DNA from: Salvia splendens
Taxonomy: Eukaryota; Streptophyta; Magnoliopsida; Lamiales; Lamiaceae
NCBI RefSeq assembly: GCF_004379255.2
Contig: NC_056050.1
Span: 18,779,514-18,843,513, forward strand
Direction of reading: 5' to 3'
Length of the DNA stretch: 64,000 nucleotides
This document shows, in pieces, positions 1-11,503 of the stretch. The notes under the pieces were generated by a model. That model did not search any database, was not told the origin of the DNA, and was given only the letters and a program-made list of their open reading frames with translations. The stretch's first letter is position 1. Each line of letters starts with the position of its first letter. Position numbers and translations under genes: made by a program.

Positions 1-1680
1 AAAAATTTTTTGCAACGGTAATGTGACCGTTTTTTTATATCCGTTTTGTATTTTTTTTTAATTTTTTATATATTTATTTACTCTATAAATACTCCTATTT
101 CATACTCATTTCAATCACAAACACACATCTATTCCTCTCTATTTCCACCCCAATTTTCATCTCAAATCAACTCTGCTTTCCTTCTCCCAAATTTAATCAA
201 ACTAATGGATCCTTTTGAACAAATGCGTCAAATATTGCAACAATCACTTGAAGAAGATCGACGACGGGAGGCCGAAGAAGCCGCGCCGCCCCAACGACGC
301 TCCCGTACGTACATCCATCGTAACCGGGAGGAAGCCGCTGCAAGGTTAGTAAGGGTACGACGCGGTCGGCCGTCCCATCCACACGACGCTGCAGAAATGT
401 ACTGCAGCAATCCGCCAGCTTGCGACTGGACAAACGGCCGACATGTTCGATGAATACCTCCACATCAGAGACAACACTGGGCAAATGTGCTTGCTCAAAT
501 TCTGCAAAGGCGTCCGGGCAGCCTTCACCGACGAATTTCTCCGGAGGCCAAGCACAACCGATTGTCAGTTCCTGCTCGACCTTCACGAAACAGTGCACGG
601 ATTCCCCGGGATGCTCGGTAGCGTCGATTGCATGCACTGGCAATGGAAGAATTGCCCGGTGGCGTGGAAGGGGTCCTACACGAGCGGCCACAAAGGCACC
701 CACCCAACCGTTATACTTGAGGCCGTTGCCGACTACCGCCTTTGGATCTGGCACGCGTACTTCGGGGTCCCCGGGTCGAACAACGACGTAAACGTGCTCC
801 ACCAGTCCGACCTCTTGACCGAAGTTTTGGATGGTAAAGCGCCGGCCATCAACTTCGTCGCCAACAACCGGCTTTATAAAATGGGGTACTATCTCGCCGA
901 TGGCATCTACCCGAAGTGGCCTACCTTCGTGAAGACGTCCAGTGGGTCTGCGAACCCAAAGTAGGCTCTTTTTGCGCAGAAGCAGGAGGCTGCTCGCAAG
1001 GATGTGGAGAGGGCGTTCGGGGTTCTCCAAGCGCGCTTCAACATCATCAAAGCCCCGGCTCGTACGTGGTTCATGGAAAACATGGTCGACATCATGTATA
1101 CGTGCATAATCTTGCACAACATGATTGTACAAGACGAAGGACCCGAGGCGGGAAATTGGTTCGACGACGAATCCCCCGGAAGCTCAACCGCAAGTAGTCC
1201 GTCTCGAAGTGGAGCGCATCCGTCTATTCAAGAACGGTTATCTATTCGTGCAAGGACACGCGACTCTAGTGCCCACACCCAACTCCAACATGATCTAATT
1301 GAGCATATTTGGGCAAATTTTGGCGGATGAAATTATTAAAATTGTGTACTTTTATTTTTTTAGGATTTTAATTGTGTGCTTTTTATTTTTTTAGGATTTT
1401 AATTGTGTGCTTTTTATTTTTTTAAGTTTAAGTTGTAATTTTTTTTTAATGTTGTGTGTTTTTTAATAAAGTGTGTTTGTTTTTTAATAAAATGTGTTTT
1501 TTTAATTGAATTTAGTTGGAAATAAAAAAAATGAAATTGAATGAATAGTAATTTAAGGAACGGTTAAGGAACGGAGGGATGCAGGTTCCGTTCCTTAGTT
1601 AAGGAATGGAGTAAAAAAGTACAGTGGAGCCCTCAAATAGTGGTTTAAGGAACGGTATAAGAACGGCGTTGTGGATGACC
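1..1680 (+). mobile_element. PIF/Harbinger DNA transposon H1, right part
   Basis: The left end lies outside the window. The right end is the inverted repeat GGTCATCCACAACGC (read on the minus strand from 1680), followed by TAA at 1681-1683, the expected 3-bp TNA-type target. The subterminal region 1555-1680 carries repeated GGAACGG motifs. It closely matches, in inverse, the left end of the Harbinger element at 9540-11500, so both belong to one family. A T-rich stretch without coding potential (1331-1554) separates the transposase remnant from this end. The missing left duplication cannot be checked. Confidence 0.85.
205..1330 (+). pseudogene. Broken Harbinger (DDE_Tnp_4) transposase
   Basis: The product would be a nuclear DDE transposase of the HARBI1/ALP1-like class. 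The N-terminal piece starts at ATG 205 (MDPFEQMRQ) in frame 1. The catalytic part runs in frame 2 from about 395. The join between them lacks the stretch normally found between the N-terminus and the catalytic part, so a deletion with frameshift is likely. Three family motifs carrying the acidic residues are visible: GSVDCMHW, GSNNDVNVL and YYLADGIYP. The glutamate lies in VERAFGVLQARF. An in-frame TAG at 962-964 separates the last aspartate from the glutamate block. The protein resumes in the same frame and ends at 1330. No intact product is expected. The opposite-strand ORF here is a shadow. Confidence 0.85.
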
Positions 1681-1683
1681 TAA

Positions 1684-1803
1684 GATTCTGCCTTTTGGCG
1701 CGGACGAGAAGCTAAGATTTTTTTTTCTCCAAATAATCCCCAGTTTCTTCAATTTCGCTTTTTTGTTCACTTCAATTTTGGGGATTCCTCGGTTCCTTCT
1801 GCC
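1684..1803 (+). promoter_or_regulatory. Short 5' flank of the DHHC gene next to a transposon end
   Basis: Only 120 bases lie between the Harbinger target duplication and the ATG at 1804. The stretch is T- and C-rich, as is common for plant 5' untranslated leaders. I see no convincing TATA box. The promoter must therefore lie in this short piece or inside the Harbinger end. This is an inference from spacing. Confidence 0.4.
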
Positions 1804-4664
1804 ATGGATTTTGCAACCTCCGCTGGCCGCAGCACCTCCGACTATGATATCACTCAGACGGTAATGGCCGCATACAATCTAACAATCTCTAAAGACGTGA
1901 TTATATTTGGATGCTGATATGTTTCATTCACCAATTAAAACCCTAATTTTTTAGTTAGATTTATTCTTATTTTGTGTTTCAATCAATACGGAGTCGTTTA
2001 GCGTAGAATTATTTGATCGATTTGCAGCATGTTTATGCGTTGACTGAAATTTAATTTTGATTCAGACTATCCTCCTAAATTTTGAAGTGTATTGCTTTTG
2101 AGCTGGTTAGCTGCTACCTGTTAATTCAATTTTGTCTTACGTGGAGAAGAAAGGGGAACAATTATGAGGATTGCTGTCTGTTCGAAACTTTCTTGAGTAT
2201 GTCTTGTTTTAGTGCTTTTTTTATATGATAATTGAAGAAGATTTAGAGACAAAAGAGTATTTTAGTTTTTTGTATAGTCCCAATCCCATTTCAGTTATGC
2301 ATTCAATTGTTGGAAAAATGGAGAATTTTTGTTTTATGGAAAGAGGGTCTTTCAGATGTAATTTGTCGTTCGAGTGTATCAGTTAGTGTCTGCTATAGAT
2401 TTCTGGATATTCTAGGGCATTATTTAACCTATAATATCACTTCCTCAAGTCACACACCAGTCCACGCCCTCAAACACCTCATATGCTACCGCATTCACGC
2501 TGTTTGCTTATCCTATGCTGAAATGCAGGAGGAAGATCAATTGGCTTGTGCTAGCGAGGACCGTGAAACGAATTGTTGGGGTTGTGGGCTTCGTGTTAGT
2601 GTTGCTGCTTATGCATCAGTTTTTAAATGTGGCTGGTGTGGAGCTATAACTAAGGAACATGTGGTGAAAAATGATAGCATCCGATTGAGACGTTGGCGCG
2701 ACCGTTGTTTTGTTACTGTCGTCATTTCATTTATGCTGTTCTTTATTTGTAAGCATGTACATATCTCTAAAGTCTTTAAATCCTTGTAACTGCAATGTCA
2801 TTGTGATATGCTCTTAAATTTTGTTTTACCTAAGCACGTCGATACTTGCTAAATTTATAGATACTAAATCCCTTTTCACCTTTACGGACATTGGCATCCT
2901 ATGCAATTACGTCAACTTGTTCCCTTGCAAATAGAATACTTGACTGTGATTCCTAGCTCTGGTATGATAGAAAATGTTGAAGATATCTCTGTTACTCTGT
3001 ATCTGTTTTCTACATGTTCTAGTTTTGTCTCTGTACATGTTGATATTCTGGCACATGGGTCCTCGACAAATATAGATGTTTGCTTTTGAAAACTATAATT
3101 CTTAGAAGCATTTACAGATGTTGCATATGCGAAACTGTAGGATGAATATGTGCATTATGTTATTTGAAACATCATTATTTTCCATTTTTCAATGCATTTT
3201 GGAATTGTATTGACATATTAGCTAAAATCAATTATATTTAAGCTGACTTATCAATATAAAGAAGTAATGAGGTCAGTCCTGAGTTGGTATTTTTTCTGAT
3301 CAATTGATCGTTTGATGATCCTAACACTGTCTTGTCTTATGTCTAGTTAAGACTGAGAACTGCTGTTACGTTTTTCATTCTTGGACTGTGTATCCTGTAT
3401 ATAATGATATTGGTGATACAGGTGCTGGCGTTTGGGCTGTATACCCTGTCATATTCGCCATTAGTTACTTCCATGGTGTTTTCCACCTGGCAATTACAGT
3501 GATATTGTCGATATGTACTTTATCTTCATTTTTCCTTTCGGCATTTCAACCTGCTGGTGTTCCACCGATTATAATCTGGGGTAGCTATCCAGCAGTGGGA
3601 CAAGGTGGACTTCAGAACTACGCGTTCTGCCATTATTGTTCAAAGCCAAAATCACCTCTAGTGCATCATTGTCGTTCATGTGGGACGTGTGTATTGGGCA
3701 TGGATCATCATTGCCCTTTTGTAAGTCCTGAAATATTTTTTATTTATGTTAAAAGGTTTATGCATGAATGCATTTATAATTGGATTGTCTAACTAGACCT
3801 CATCTCATGTGGCAACAAGCCAACAACACTATATTTGTTAAAATGATTTGTGGCTTGAGTTGCAAGAACACTTGAGAAGCTTGAACTGTTTTTAGTTCTG
3901 CTCTTAATGTCATGTCAAATTTAAGTTTGGATGACCGGAGACATAGAGAATGTAACAAACTTTTACATTTTGGTATGCCACGGAACAGACTTGCTATTGG
4001 GACAATCTGTTCTTTTAGATACTTTTATAGTTAGCATGTTTTTACATCATGACCTGTTGCAGCTCTGATTGGGGATATTTTGATACCATTATGTTGGTGA
4101 TGGGCTTCACGGTTCTTTTTTCATAAAAAAAAGGTGATTCACATGTATAACCTAAATTTTCTTGACTTTATGCAGATTGGCAATTGTGTTGGTTCCGCAA
4201 ATCATCGGTCTTTTATTCTCTTTCTTTTATCAACAGTCATAAGTACAATGTATGTTGTCATTATGACTTTTTATTCTGCACTTCAGATCTGGCCGCCTGT
4301 AGAGCATAATAGATCTCTAAGCAGATTGAGTGGGTTTGCTAGCCCTGAGTTTAATTTTGGAGTCTTAAAGGGCAATATTCTGGCCTTCTTTAGATCAGCG
4401 GTGTTTATATCTGCAAGAGGAGTTGTTCTTGTTTATCTATTTATTGCTAGTTTCTCAGTGGGAACTGGTTTGAGTGTGCTTTTGTGGCAGCAGCTTAATT
4501 TCATATATGTTGGAAAGACTTACTTGAGTCATCTAATTTCAGTTGACAATGAAGAAGTAACGGAAAGAGATTGCCAAAATCTTATACGATTTTTTGGTTT
4601 TCCGTCCAAGGCAACAGAATATTTGCCAAGTTATTGGAAGTCGAGGAAAGCTCACGAGAAGTGA
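1804..4664 (+). CDS. DHHC-type protein S-acyltransferase (four exons)
   Basis: This membrane enzyme transfers palmitate to cysteines of target proteins. Proposed exons are 1804-1860, 2529-2748, 3422-3720 and 4176-4664. All introns have GT-AG ends and the phases fit, giving about 354 residues. The N-terminal region has a paired CX2C zinc-ribbon-like segment (CWGCG and CGWCG). Two membrane segments follow, and then the cysteine-rich domain starting [10 protein letters not shown]. The catalytic motif is MDHHCPF, with DHHC at about residues 187-190, split by intron 3 just before IGNCVG. Two more membrane segments follow. The C-terminus ends in RKAHEK. No stop or frameshift was found. The layout resembles one plant DHHC subgroup with an N-terminal zinc ribbon, but I cannot assign a numbered PAT. 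A decayed second copy lies at about 46190-47490. Confidence 0.9.
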
Positions 4665-6075
4665 GGTCGAGAGGTAGGCATTTTCCTTAGCATCAATTAT
4701 CTTGATTTTTCAAATGAGTTGACTTTACTTTGACTAATAGATACATTCCATGTTTTCATTCCGGACCATCTATGATGTAAGATCCGGATTCAGCTATATA
4801 TTTATATGCCTTAAAAATCAGCAATGCTTTATATATCTGTTTTTTTGTATATATTTATGTCAATGCTTGCCCACAATGTTCTTGTAAGAAAGCTAGTTCC
4901 CTAATTATTCGGCTTATGTAGTCTCTGGTATACTTTCTATAGGTAGGAGAGATTGATTGAACCTGTTCCCTGATTCATTTCTTATGTTTGCTATCTCACC
5001 CAAGACTTATTAGATATGTAAATATCCAACTGGCGCCCAAGAACTGCGTGTGAGTCTGGGCAATGATGTGGCTAGGAATGGTAAAATCTCGTGTCTGGTC
5101 GTCTTACCTGTTGCCTCAAGTGCCTGCTTATGCGAATGGTCTAAGGCTCGTAACTACAGGTTACTGAGTAGTGCATCAAATAGATACAAGCTTAATTGGC
5201 TTTGGAAGGGTCTGTTTTTTTCCCTCTTATTATCAGCCAACGTCCATTTTTATTTTACTTTTGTGATAAGATGCCAAAGAGGTCACTGGAAAATGGTGAA
5301 GTAGATTTGAGGCGAGGTGTTCCGGTGTAGATGTGTTGTGCATATTGGAGCACTGCATATTTTTATCTGAGTGGGAAAGAGCATTGTACACTTACTAACA
5401 AACACAACTAAATTACGAGGAGTTATCTCTTATGTTATTTTCCATTCCTCTGTACCTGGAGTCTGCAGTGAAGTGTAAATTGTAATGAGGTTAGGTTGAA
5501 CTTGCTAATTGGTCGATGGATTTTCAATTTTTTTTTACCATTTTCTCTCTCTATATATATATACATCTCATTTTGGTTGTAACTTAGTTTTTTTAATTAA
5601 ATATTTTAGGGTGTTGCCTTTTAATTTGTGTTATTTTGATATTTTATTTTATTTAGTAATATAAATTTTAAAAAGATAAAATTAGCGGTAAAGTGGAAAA
5701 TGAGGATAGGGTAGGTGTCCTATTGCAAGTGTATGAGTTTGAAGATAAAATACTAACGTAGCGACAAATGGAAATATGAAAGGTGTGTATAGTCCGTGCT
5801 AGAGTGAATGCCCTAACTGTAATGTTTTTAAAGAATGAGTTTGCAAAATGTATTATAATAGAATATATAAACTAAAATGTAGTTCTGTCTTCATATATTA
5901 ATTTTATTTTATAATAAATGAGTTAATTAAATATAATATTTATTAAATCAAAGTAATAACAATGAATGAGAATTTTAGTTGTAGATATTTTAATATAACA
6001 ATATTTTGTGTAAGATGGAAGCGTCTTGCTTATCTTGGGATGTAATGAGTAAGATTTAAGGAGTTCGAAGGTATA
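4665..6075. other. 3' flank of the DHHC gene and intergenic sequence
   Basis: Roughly the first 800 bases (to about 5500) are probably 3' untranslated or terminator-proximal sequence. Parts of 4840-5035 and 5340-5440 match the decayed gene copy near 47100-47420, so they were part of the duplicated unit. The remainder is AT-rich. I see no gene. Confidence 0.5.
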
Positions 6076-6420
6076 TCATGTTGGGGTTTGGTGGGGCACA
6101 CCCGAACTCCACATTAGTATGGTATTGACCAAGATCACACATAGCTCACATGTCAACCCAGGTATTGGTCGAGTTCACACAGAGAGAGACATTGAAGAAC
6201 TTGCAAGAGCAATCCACCGAACCCCATGCCACATAGGCCCCTCTCCTGAACCAAGGATCTGATACCACTATTGGGGATCTGTGGTGCGCACTCAAACTCC
6301 ACATTAGTATTAGTATGATATTATCAGCTTTGGGCAAAACATTCAAAATTTTTCTTTTGGAGTACTCCCCAAGAGACCTCATACTAATTGAGTTGGGGTA
6401 ACCCATATATCACTTTCTCG
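6076..6420. repeat. Probable dispersed repeat remnant
   Basis: The stretch contains CTCCACATTAGTAT twice (near 6110 and 6295), GATATTATCAGCTTTGGGC, and CCTCATACTAATTGAG. I associate this phrase set with dispersed repeats in eudicot genomes, but this is recollection only. The minus-strand ORF across it resembles no protein family. The 180 bases up to the TA tract are also non-coding. Confidence 0.35.
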
Positions 6421-6600
6421 ATATTCACTTTATAAACAAATGAAACATATTCACGTACATATATCATTATGTTGGGTATAAATCCATCCCACATTAGATG
6501 AGTGAGGAAAGTTGAAAGGCTTATATAATTCTTATCAAACCCTAATTAGTTTGAGGTCTTTCATAAGCGAAAAAAGCAAATTGTGGTTTATAATTGATGT

Positions 6601-6603
<3 letters not shown>

Positions 6604-6643
<40 letters not shown>
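6604..6643. repeat. (TA)n microsatellite
   Basis: An uninterrupted TA run directly abuts the left end of element A. Confidence 0.95.
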
Positions 6644-6647
<4 letters not shown>

Positions 6648-7395
6648 TGTGATCAATGTCGAACCAATTTTAAAGACCGAACTAGAGACCAAATCTGGGC
6701 CATTAGATCTAGTTTTTTTGATGAGATGTGCTGCTGTGTAAATTTTTCGGTCTTCATTACAAGCTCATTTTACTTCATTGTATAGATTTATTACTTCATT
6801 CCGTACATAATACCTTGAAACTACAACATGTTTTTACTTTCTTCCAGTAGTTTTTGAAATGATTCAACATATGTTTCATTTGAATTCATTGACCTGAGTT
6901 TTTACCTTATTTACATTAAAAAATGCAATTTATTCAAGTGCGTTTATTACTTCATTCAGAAACGTTACTACTTCATTGGATAAGGTTTTTACTTCATTCC
7001 AGTAGGACTTCACATACTTCATTCCAATAATTTATTGCATCATTCCATGTGTTTATTACATCATATCAGCGTTGTGGCGGTGGTGATAGATATTGTAGAG
7101 AAAGAACGACACGCGACGGCGAAACCGCATTTACGTACTGGAATGAAGTAATAATCCTACTGGAATGAAGTAAAAACCTACTGGAATAAAGTAAAAACCT
7201 ACTGGAATGAATTTAAATCTTTGTAACATGTTTGTATGACTTATTTACCTTCGGATGAATTAAAATAGGCTCGTGATGAAGGTGAAAATAAATTATAAAT
7301 TTGTGCCTCTCATCCATAAAAAACTAGATCAAAAAACCCTAATTTGGTATGGTTCGGTGGTTCGGTCTTTAAGAGTGGATTTGTGAATAATTGGA

Positions 7396-7400
<5 letters not shown>
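6644..7400. mobile_element. TA-microsatellite-flanked element A (non-autonomous)
   Basis: The element starts GGGTTGTGATCAATG directly after one TA run and ends before another. Its ends are imperfect inverted repeats: TTTTAAAGACCGAAC near 6670, and its inverse near 7360, along with CTAGTTTTTTTGAT and its inverse. The interior has many copies of a motif around ACTTCATTCC. They read in that direction on the left half and as GGAATGAAGTAA on the right half (7137-7210), so the array is roughly symmetrical about 7080. There is no coding sequence. The TA-run target resembles the Micron-type MITEs described in rice, but family membership is unproven. Confidence 0.6.

Positions 7401-7468
<68 letters not shown>
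7401..7468. repeat. (TA)n microsatellite
   Basis: A TA run of about 68 bases separates elements A and B. Confidence 0.95.
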
Positions 7469-7471
<3 letters not shown>

Positions 7472-8630
7472 GTGATCATATGATAACCCCTAAATATCGT
7501 AATAACCCTATAACCAAATCTGGACCACACATATTTATAATCATGCGGTTGAAATTCAAACTTAGATTTACTTCATAAAAAAAAGCACGGGGGTAAAACT
7601 GTCATTTCTCTTATTTAATTTCTGAATTTTACCAAATATCACGTAAAATGATAAAATGATAGGTTTCTTGCATAGAATGATAGTTTTGAGATTCAAACTT
7701 AGATTTACGTCATAAAAAAAGCGCGGGGGTAAAACTGTCATTTCCCTCATTTAATTTCTGAATTTCGCCAAATATCACGTAAAATGATAAAATGATTGGT
7801 TTATTGCATAGAATGATAGTTTTGCCGGATAGAATGATACTCTGAGTTGATAAAATGATACTTTAACGTGCCAGAATGACATAAAACTGATAAAATGATA
7901 GTTTTGCCGGATAGAATGATACTTTCAGCCGATAGAATGATAGTTTTGCCGGGTAGAATGATACTTTCAGCCGATAGAATGATAGGTATTTTTGGTGTAT
8001 AAATTGACATTTTTGTTTAATAAAATGATACTTTTACCTGATAAAATGATAATCTAAGCTGATAAAATGACAGTAACCTTATAAAAATGATACTCTGAGT
8101 TGTAAAATGATACGTTTACTGCTTTGTAGGTTTGTATATTATGTATTGTGCCGATTATATTAGGTTTATTGCATAGAATGATAGTTTTACCGGATAGAAT
8201 GATACTCTGAGTTGATAAAATGATACTTTTGACTGACTGATAAAATGATATATATTAGGTTTATTGTATAGAATGATAGTTTTGCCGGATAGAATGATAC
8301 TCTGAGTTGATAAAATGATACTTTTGACTGACTGATAAAATGATAAAATGATAGGTTTATTGCATAGAATGATAGTTTTGCCGGATAGAATGATACTCTG
8401 AGTTGATAAAATGATACTTTTGACTGACTGATAAAATGAGCGAAATTCAGAAATTAAATGAGCGAAATTTGGATACGTAAATTTTATCATGAGCGAAATG
8501 ACATATTTACCCCCGTGCTTTTTTTATGAAGTAAATCTAAGTTTGAATCTAGACGACGTGATTTTAAAAATGTGTGGTCCAGATTTAGTTATAGGGTTGT
8601 TACGGAAATTGGGGTTATCATTATAATGCA

Positions 8631-8633
<3 letters not shown>
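7469..8633. mobile_element. TA-microsatellite-flanked element B with AATGATA array
   Basis: Terminal inverted repeats of about 60 bases are visible. The left end has TGATAACCCC, ACCCTATAACC and CTGGACCACACAT. The right end has the inverse of each (ATGTGTGGTCCAG, ATAGGGTTGTTACGG, GGGGTTATCA). A second, inner pair is the segment around GTAAAACTGTCATTTC and its inverse at 8495-8515. Between them lie several dozen copies of GATAAAATGATA or GATAGAATGATA, nearly all in the same orientation. There is also a duplicated stretch of roughly 120 bases (7560-7680 and 7690-7800). No coding potential is seen. Confidence 0.65.

Positions 8634-8666
<33 letters not shown>
8634..8666. repeat. (TA)n microsatellite
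   Basis: A TA run separates elements B and C. Confidence 0.95.
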
Positions 8667-8670
<4 letters not shown>

Positions 8671-8897
8671 TGTCTTATATACAAAACAATCTAAAGTGTG
8701 TAACCTAGAACTACATTTCATCCATTGGATGAGGAAAAAGGATGGTCAAGATCAAATTTCATACATAATCACAATGCATCGGTTATAACCACCCCACTAA
8801 CCACTCCACTAATCATGTTTTCAATCCAAATTTGGCCTTGGTTCTACATTTAAGATTGGTTCTACATTTAAGAATGGTTATATCTTGATCACAACCC
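8667..8897. mobile_element. TA-microsatellite-flanked element C (231 bp)
   Basis: The element starts GGGTTGT and ends ACAACCC, a short perfect inverted repeat flanked on both sides by TA runs. TTCTACATTTAAGA is directly repeated near 8843-8872. There is no coding sequence. Confidence 0.55.
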
Positions 8898-8934
8898 TAT
8901 ATATATATATATATATATATCCTATATATATATA
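8898..8934. repeat. (TA)n microsatellite
   Basis: A TA run interrupted by CC at 8921-8922 separates elements C and D. The CC suggests two abutting tracts. Confidence 0.9.
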
Positions 8935-9089
8935 GGGTTGTGATCAATTGAGATTTTTTAGCCTAATTGAGAATTGAGATTCATTATCAGTCACTCATTT
9001 TTATTAAATGAGTGGTCCAGAATTTGCCACATGAAAAATATTTTTAGATTAATTAATTATGAAAGGGCAGAATGATAATTTCTCTCTTT

Positions 9090-9388
9090 TCCTCACACGC
9101 AGCGCCTTCCTCGTCGCCCTGCGTAGCCGGCGAGCGCCGCCGCCGCTTCCTCCCAAACTAGCGACACGAACTCCGAGAACTCTATCAAGTTGTTGCTGTT
9201 CGTGTCGGCCTTCTGGATCAGCGCGTCAATCTGATCGTGGCCCGGCTTCAAACGAGCGACCGCAGCAACGAGCCAAGCTCCAGCTCAGTCAGGCTACCGT
9301 CATTGTTCTGGTCGAATGATCGGAATATCTCCCGTAGCTTCGCCAACTGCTCGTCGTCCAGTTTCACGGCCGGAGCTTTACAGTTCAT
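9090..9388 (-). pseudogene. Calmodulin-like (EF-hand) protein gene fragment
   Basis: Read on the minus strand from ATG 9388, the frame gives MNCKAPAVKLDDEQLAK, then REIFRSFDQNNDGSLTELEL, the first EF-hand loop (D-Q-N-N-D-G-S). After SLLRSL the frame breaks at about 9249, where one base appears to be missing. It resumes in another frame with LKPGHDQIDALIQKAD and TNSNNLIEFSEFV, a second EF-hand. Beyond that, similarity is lost at about 9115, so only the N-terminal half of a typical CML of about 150 residues is present. The family binds calcium and acts as a sensor. This copy is truncated and frameshifted, and lies inside element D, so capture by that element is likely. Confidence 0.8.
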
Positions 9389-9539
9389 CTCAATTTTCCC
9401 TCCAAAATTAAACAAGGTTAAAAAATAAAGAATTAAAAAAACTGTAGGATATGGTTGATTGAAGAGATGAATTAGGGGTGAGCGCTGCTGCATAGATTGC
9501 TGATCTCCACAATTCATGCAGATTGAAGAGAGAGTTTAA

Positions 9540-11500
9540 GGCCATCCACAACGCTGTTCCTATACCGTTCCTATACCGTTCCTTAAACCACTATTTGAGG
9601 GCCCCTCTGTACTTTTTTACTCCATTCCTTAACTAAGGAACGGAACCTGCAACCCTTCGTTCCTTAAATTACTATTCATTCAATTTCATTTTTTTTTATT
9701 TCCAACCCAATTCAATTTAAATAAACACACTTTAATAAAAAACAAACACACTTTATTAAAAAACACACAACATTAAAAAAAAATTCAACTTAAACTTAAA
9801 AAAAATAAAAAAAGCACACAATTAAAATCCTAAAAACATAAAAAACACAAAATAAAAAACACACAATTAAACGTGGGAAAATAAAAAAACTACTCCGCCG
9901 GCGAATCATCCTCCGGAGGCGGTCGAGGTTGAGGGGGAGTCGGAAGGCCAAGTTGTGATGCCATATACACAATTCCGTTCCACCAGGCCTTGAATTGGGC
10001 GTACGAGAAGCGGGAAGTGTCCCCATTGTGGCGGTCATGTACGCCACCATAAGTGTGTCCGAGCCTCCCCGCGAGCCCGATCCCGAGGCCGACTGGCTTG
10101 ATTCGCCTCGGCCCTTCCTCGCTCTAGCCGTCTTCGCCGCCTTCGTCCCTTGCGGCCGACGGCGCCCACGGCTGGATCCCCCGTATTCGTCGGGCATTGG
10201 ATCCCCTGTACCCCCAAACACCTGCGGTGTACCCTCGCTGGCCTCACCGGTGTCACCAGACGAGTAGCGGCCGCTCGCCGTGTGCTTCGTGCGCTTTGAG
10301 GTTGAGCCCGAGCTCGAGCGGACACCGCCGGCCCACCTTTCCTCGTCCTTGACGAGCTGCCAAATATCAACATATTTGAACTGTAGGCCGGTGTCCTGGT
10401 AGAAGACGCGCAAAGCCGCCCTCAGAATGTCGGCGCCCGAAGCTCCGCTTTGGTAGTTCGCCGCTTCGGCCGCGTAGATGCCGCAAATTTTTTTGACCTG
10501 TGCGTCGACTCGGCCAAAGTGAGCACGGAGCATTGTATATTTGCGCTTCCGGGCCCCTTTCGGCTTAGTCTGGTGGTAGACATCACGGACCTTTTCCCAG
10601 AAGCACTTGGCGGCTTGTTGGTTCCCGACGATGGGATCGTACGAGACGGTGAGTCAGGCGGTGTACACCGCCTTAGTTTCTTCGTTGTTGTACGGATGCC
10701 GGCCCAGATCCTCCAGTTCCTCCTCCTCCTCCTCCTCGGGTGCCTCAGACGCAGCCCTAGAGCTTCCACCGCCTCGGCTTCCTCCCTGGGTGGGTTCTAC
10801 GGGGATATCCTCCCGAATCTGGGACAAACCCTGAGAAAGCCGCGAGGCGGGTGGTCGAGCGTAGGCATCCACATCGAAAGTGGGTGGTTGGTACCCACCC
10901 GGCGTCGCCGACCCCTGGGTGCCCGGCGTCGATGACCCGGAACCACCTAGTGTGTTGTACATGGTCTCCCAATCACCGAACGCGTTGAGATCCCACCCAC
11001 CGGAGCCGCCACCGCCGTAATTCCCGTCACCGGACATTTTGTGAAGGAGATTGAAATAGAAAATTGGAGAGGAATTGAAGTTGGTTTAGGAAGAGTAGAT
11101 GTCTAGTTGTGTGTGAAATGTAATAAATTAGGTGTATTTATAGAATAAGAAAATAAAAATAAAAATAAAAAAAATTAAAAAAAAGTTAAAAAAACGGTAA
11201 TATGACCGTTTAAAAAATTTTTTTTTATAAAAATATATATATTTTTAAAAAAATTAATTATTGCGTCATCGCTGACGTGTCCCACTCGCGGGCCGGCGAG
11301 TGGGAAGCACGCACGAAGCGGGGAGCGCCACGTCGCCCGAGCGCGTGGCGGCACAAGCCGTGCCGCGTTCCGTGCCGTCGGCACGCGGAACGGAATGGGA
11401 ACGGAATGGGAGCGGAACGGTGCGCCGCAACGCGTTCCGCGGCGAAACCGTTCCGGCGGAACGGCACGCGGAACGCCGGCGGCACGCGTTGCGGGTGCCC
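9540..11500 (-). mobile_element. PIF/Harbinger element H2, complete, 1961 bp
   Basis: The terminal inverted repeats are GGCCATCCACAACGC (left) and GGGCACCCGCAACGC (right, read inward), 12 of 15 matching. Direct TAA duplications sit at 9537-9539 and 11501-11503. Subterminal GGAACGG motifs occur at both ends. The right subterminal 180 bases are extremely GC-rich and made of repeated GGCACGCGGAACGG-like words. The element encodes only the ORF1-type protein, and no transposase is present. It sits in the 5' side of the captured calmodulin-like fragment of element D, so it is younger than D. Confidence 0.92.
9890..11037 (-). pseudogene. Broken Harbinger ORF1 (Myb/SANT-like) protein
   Basis: Harbinger elements usually encode a second protein with a Myb/SANT-like trihelix domain that works with the transposase in DNA binding. 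The frame starts at ATG 11037 (MSGDGNYGGGGSGG) with a glycine- and proline-rich N-terminus and an acidic EEEEEEELEDL run. The SANT-like part reads NNEETKAVYTA, then a TGA (10654-10656) where tryptophan is expected, then LTVSYDPIVGNQQAAKCFWE. Later blocks include FKYVDIWQLVKDEERW. Near 10025 a frameshift is needed to reach the C-terminus FKAWWNGIVYMASQLG, which ends at a TAG at 9890-9892. With a nonsense codon and a frameshift, it is not functional. Confidence 0.8.
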
Positions 11501-11503
11501 TAA

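Noticed and set aside
197..1132. A 311-codon minus-strand ORF
   Set aside because: It lies exactly antisense to the Harbinger transposase and resembles no protein; a shadow of GC-rich coding sequence.
2901..3089. Small plus-strand ORF between exons 2 and 3 of the DHHC gene
   Set aside because: It lies in an intron with good GT-AG boundaries, and the decayed copy shows no conservation of its frame.
7568..8490. Several minus-strand ORFs made of repeated IILS and SFYQ units
   Set aside because: They are translations of the AATGATA motif array in element B and not a repeat protein.
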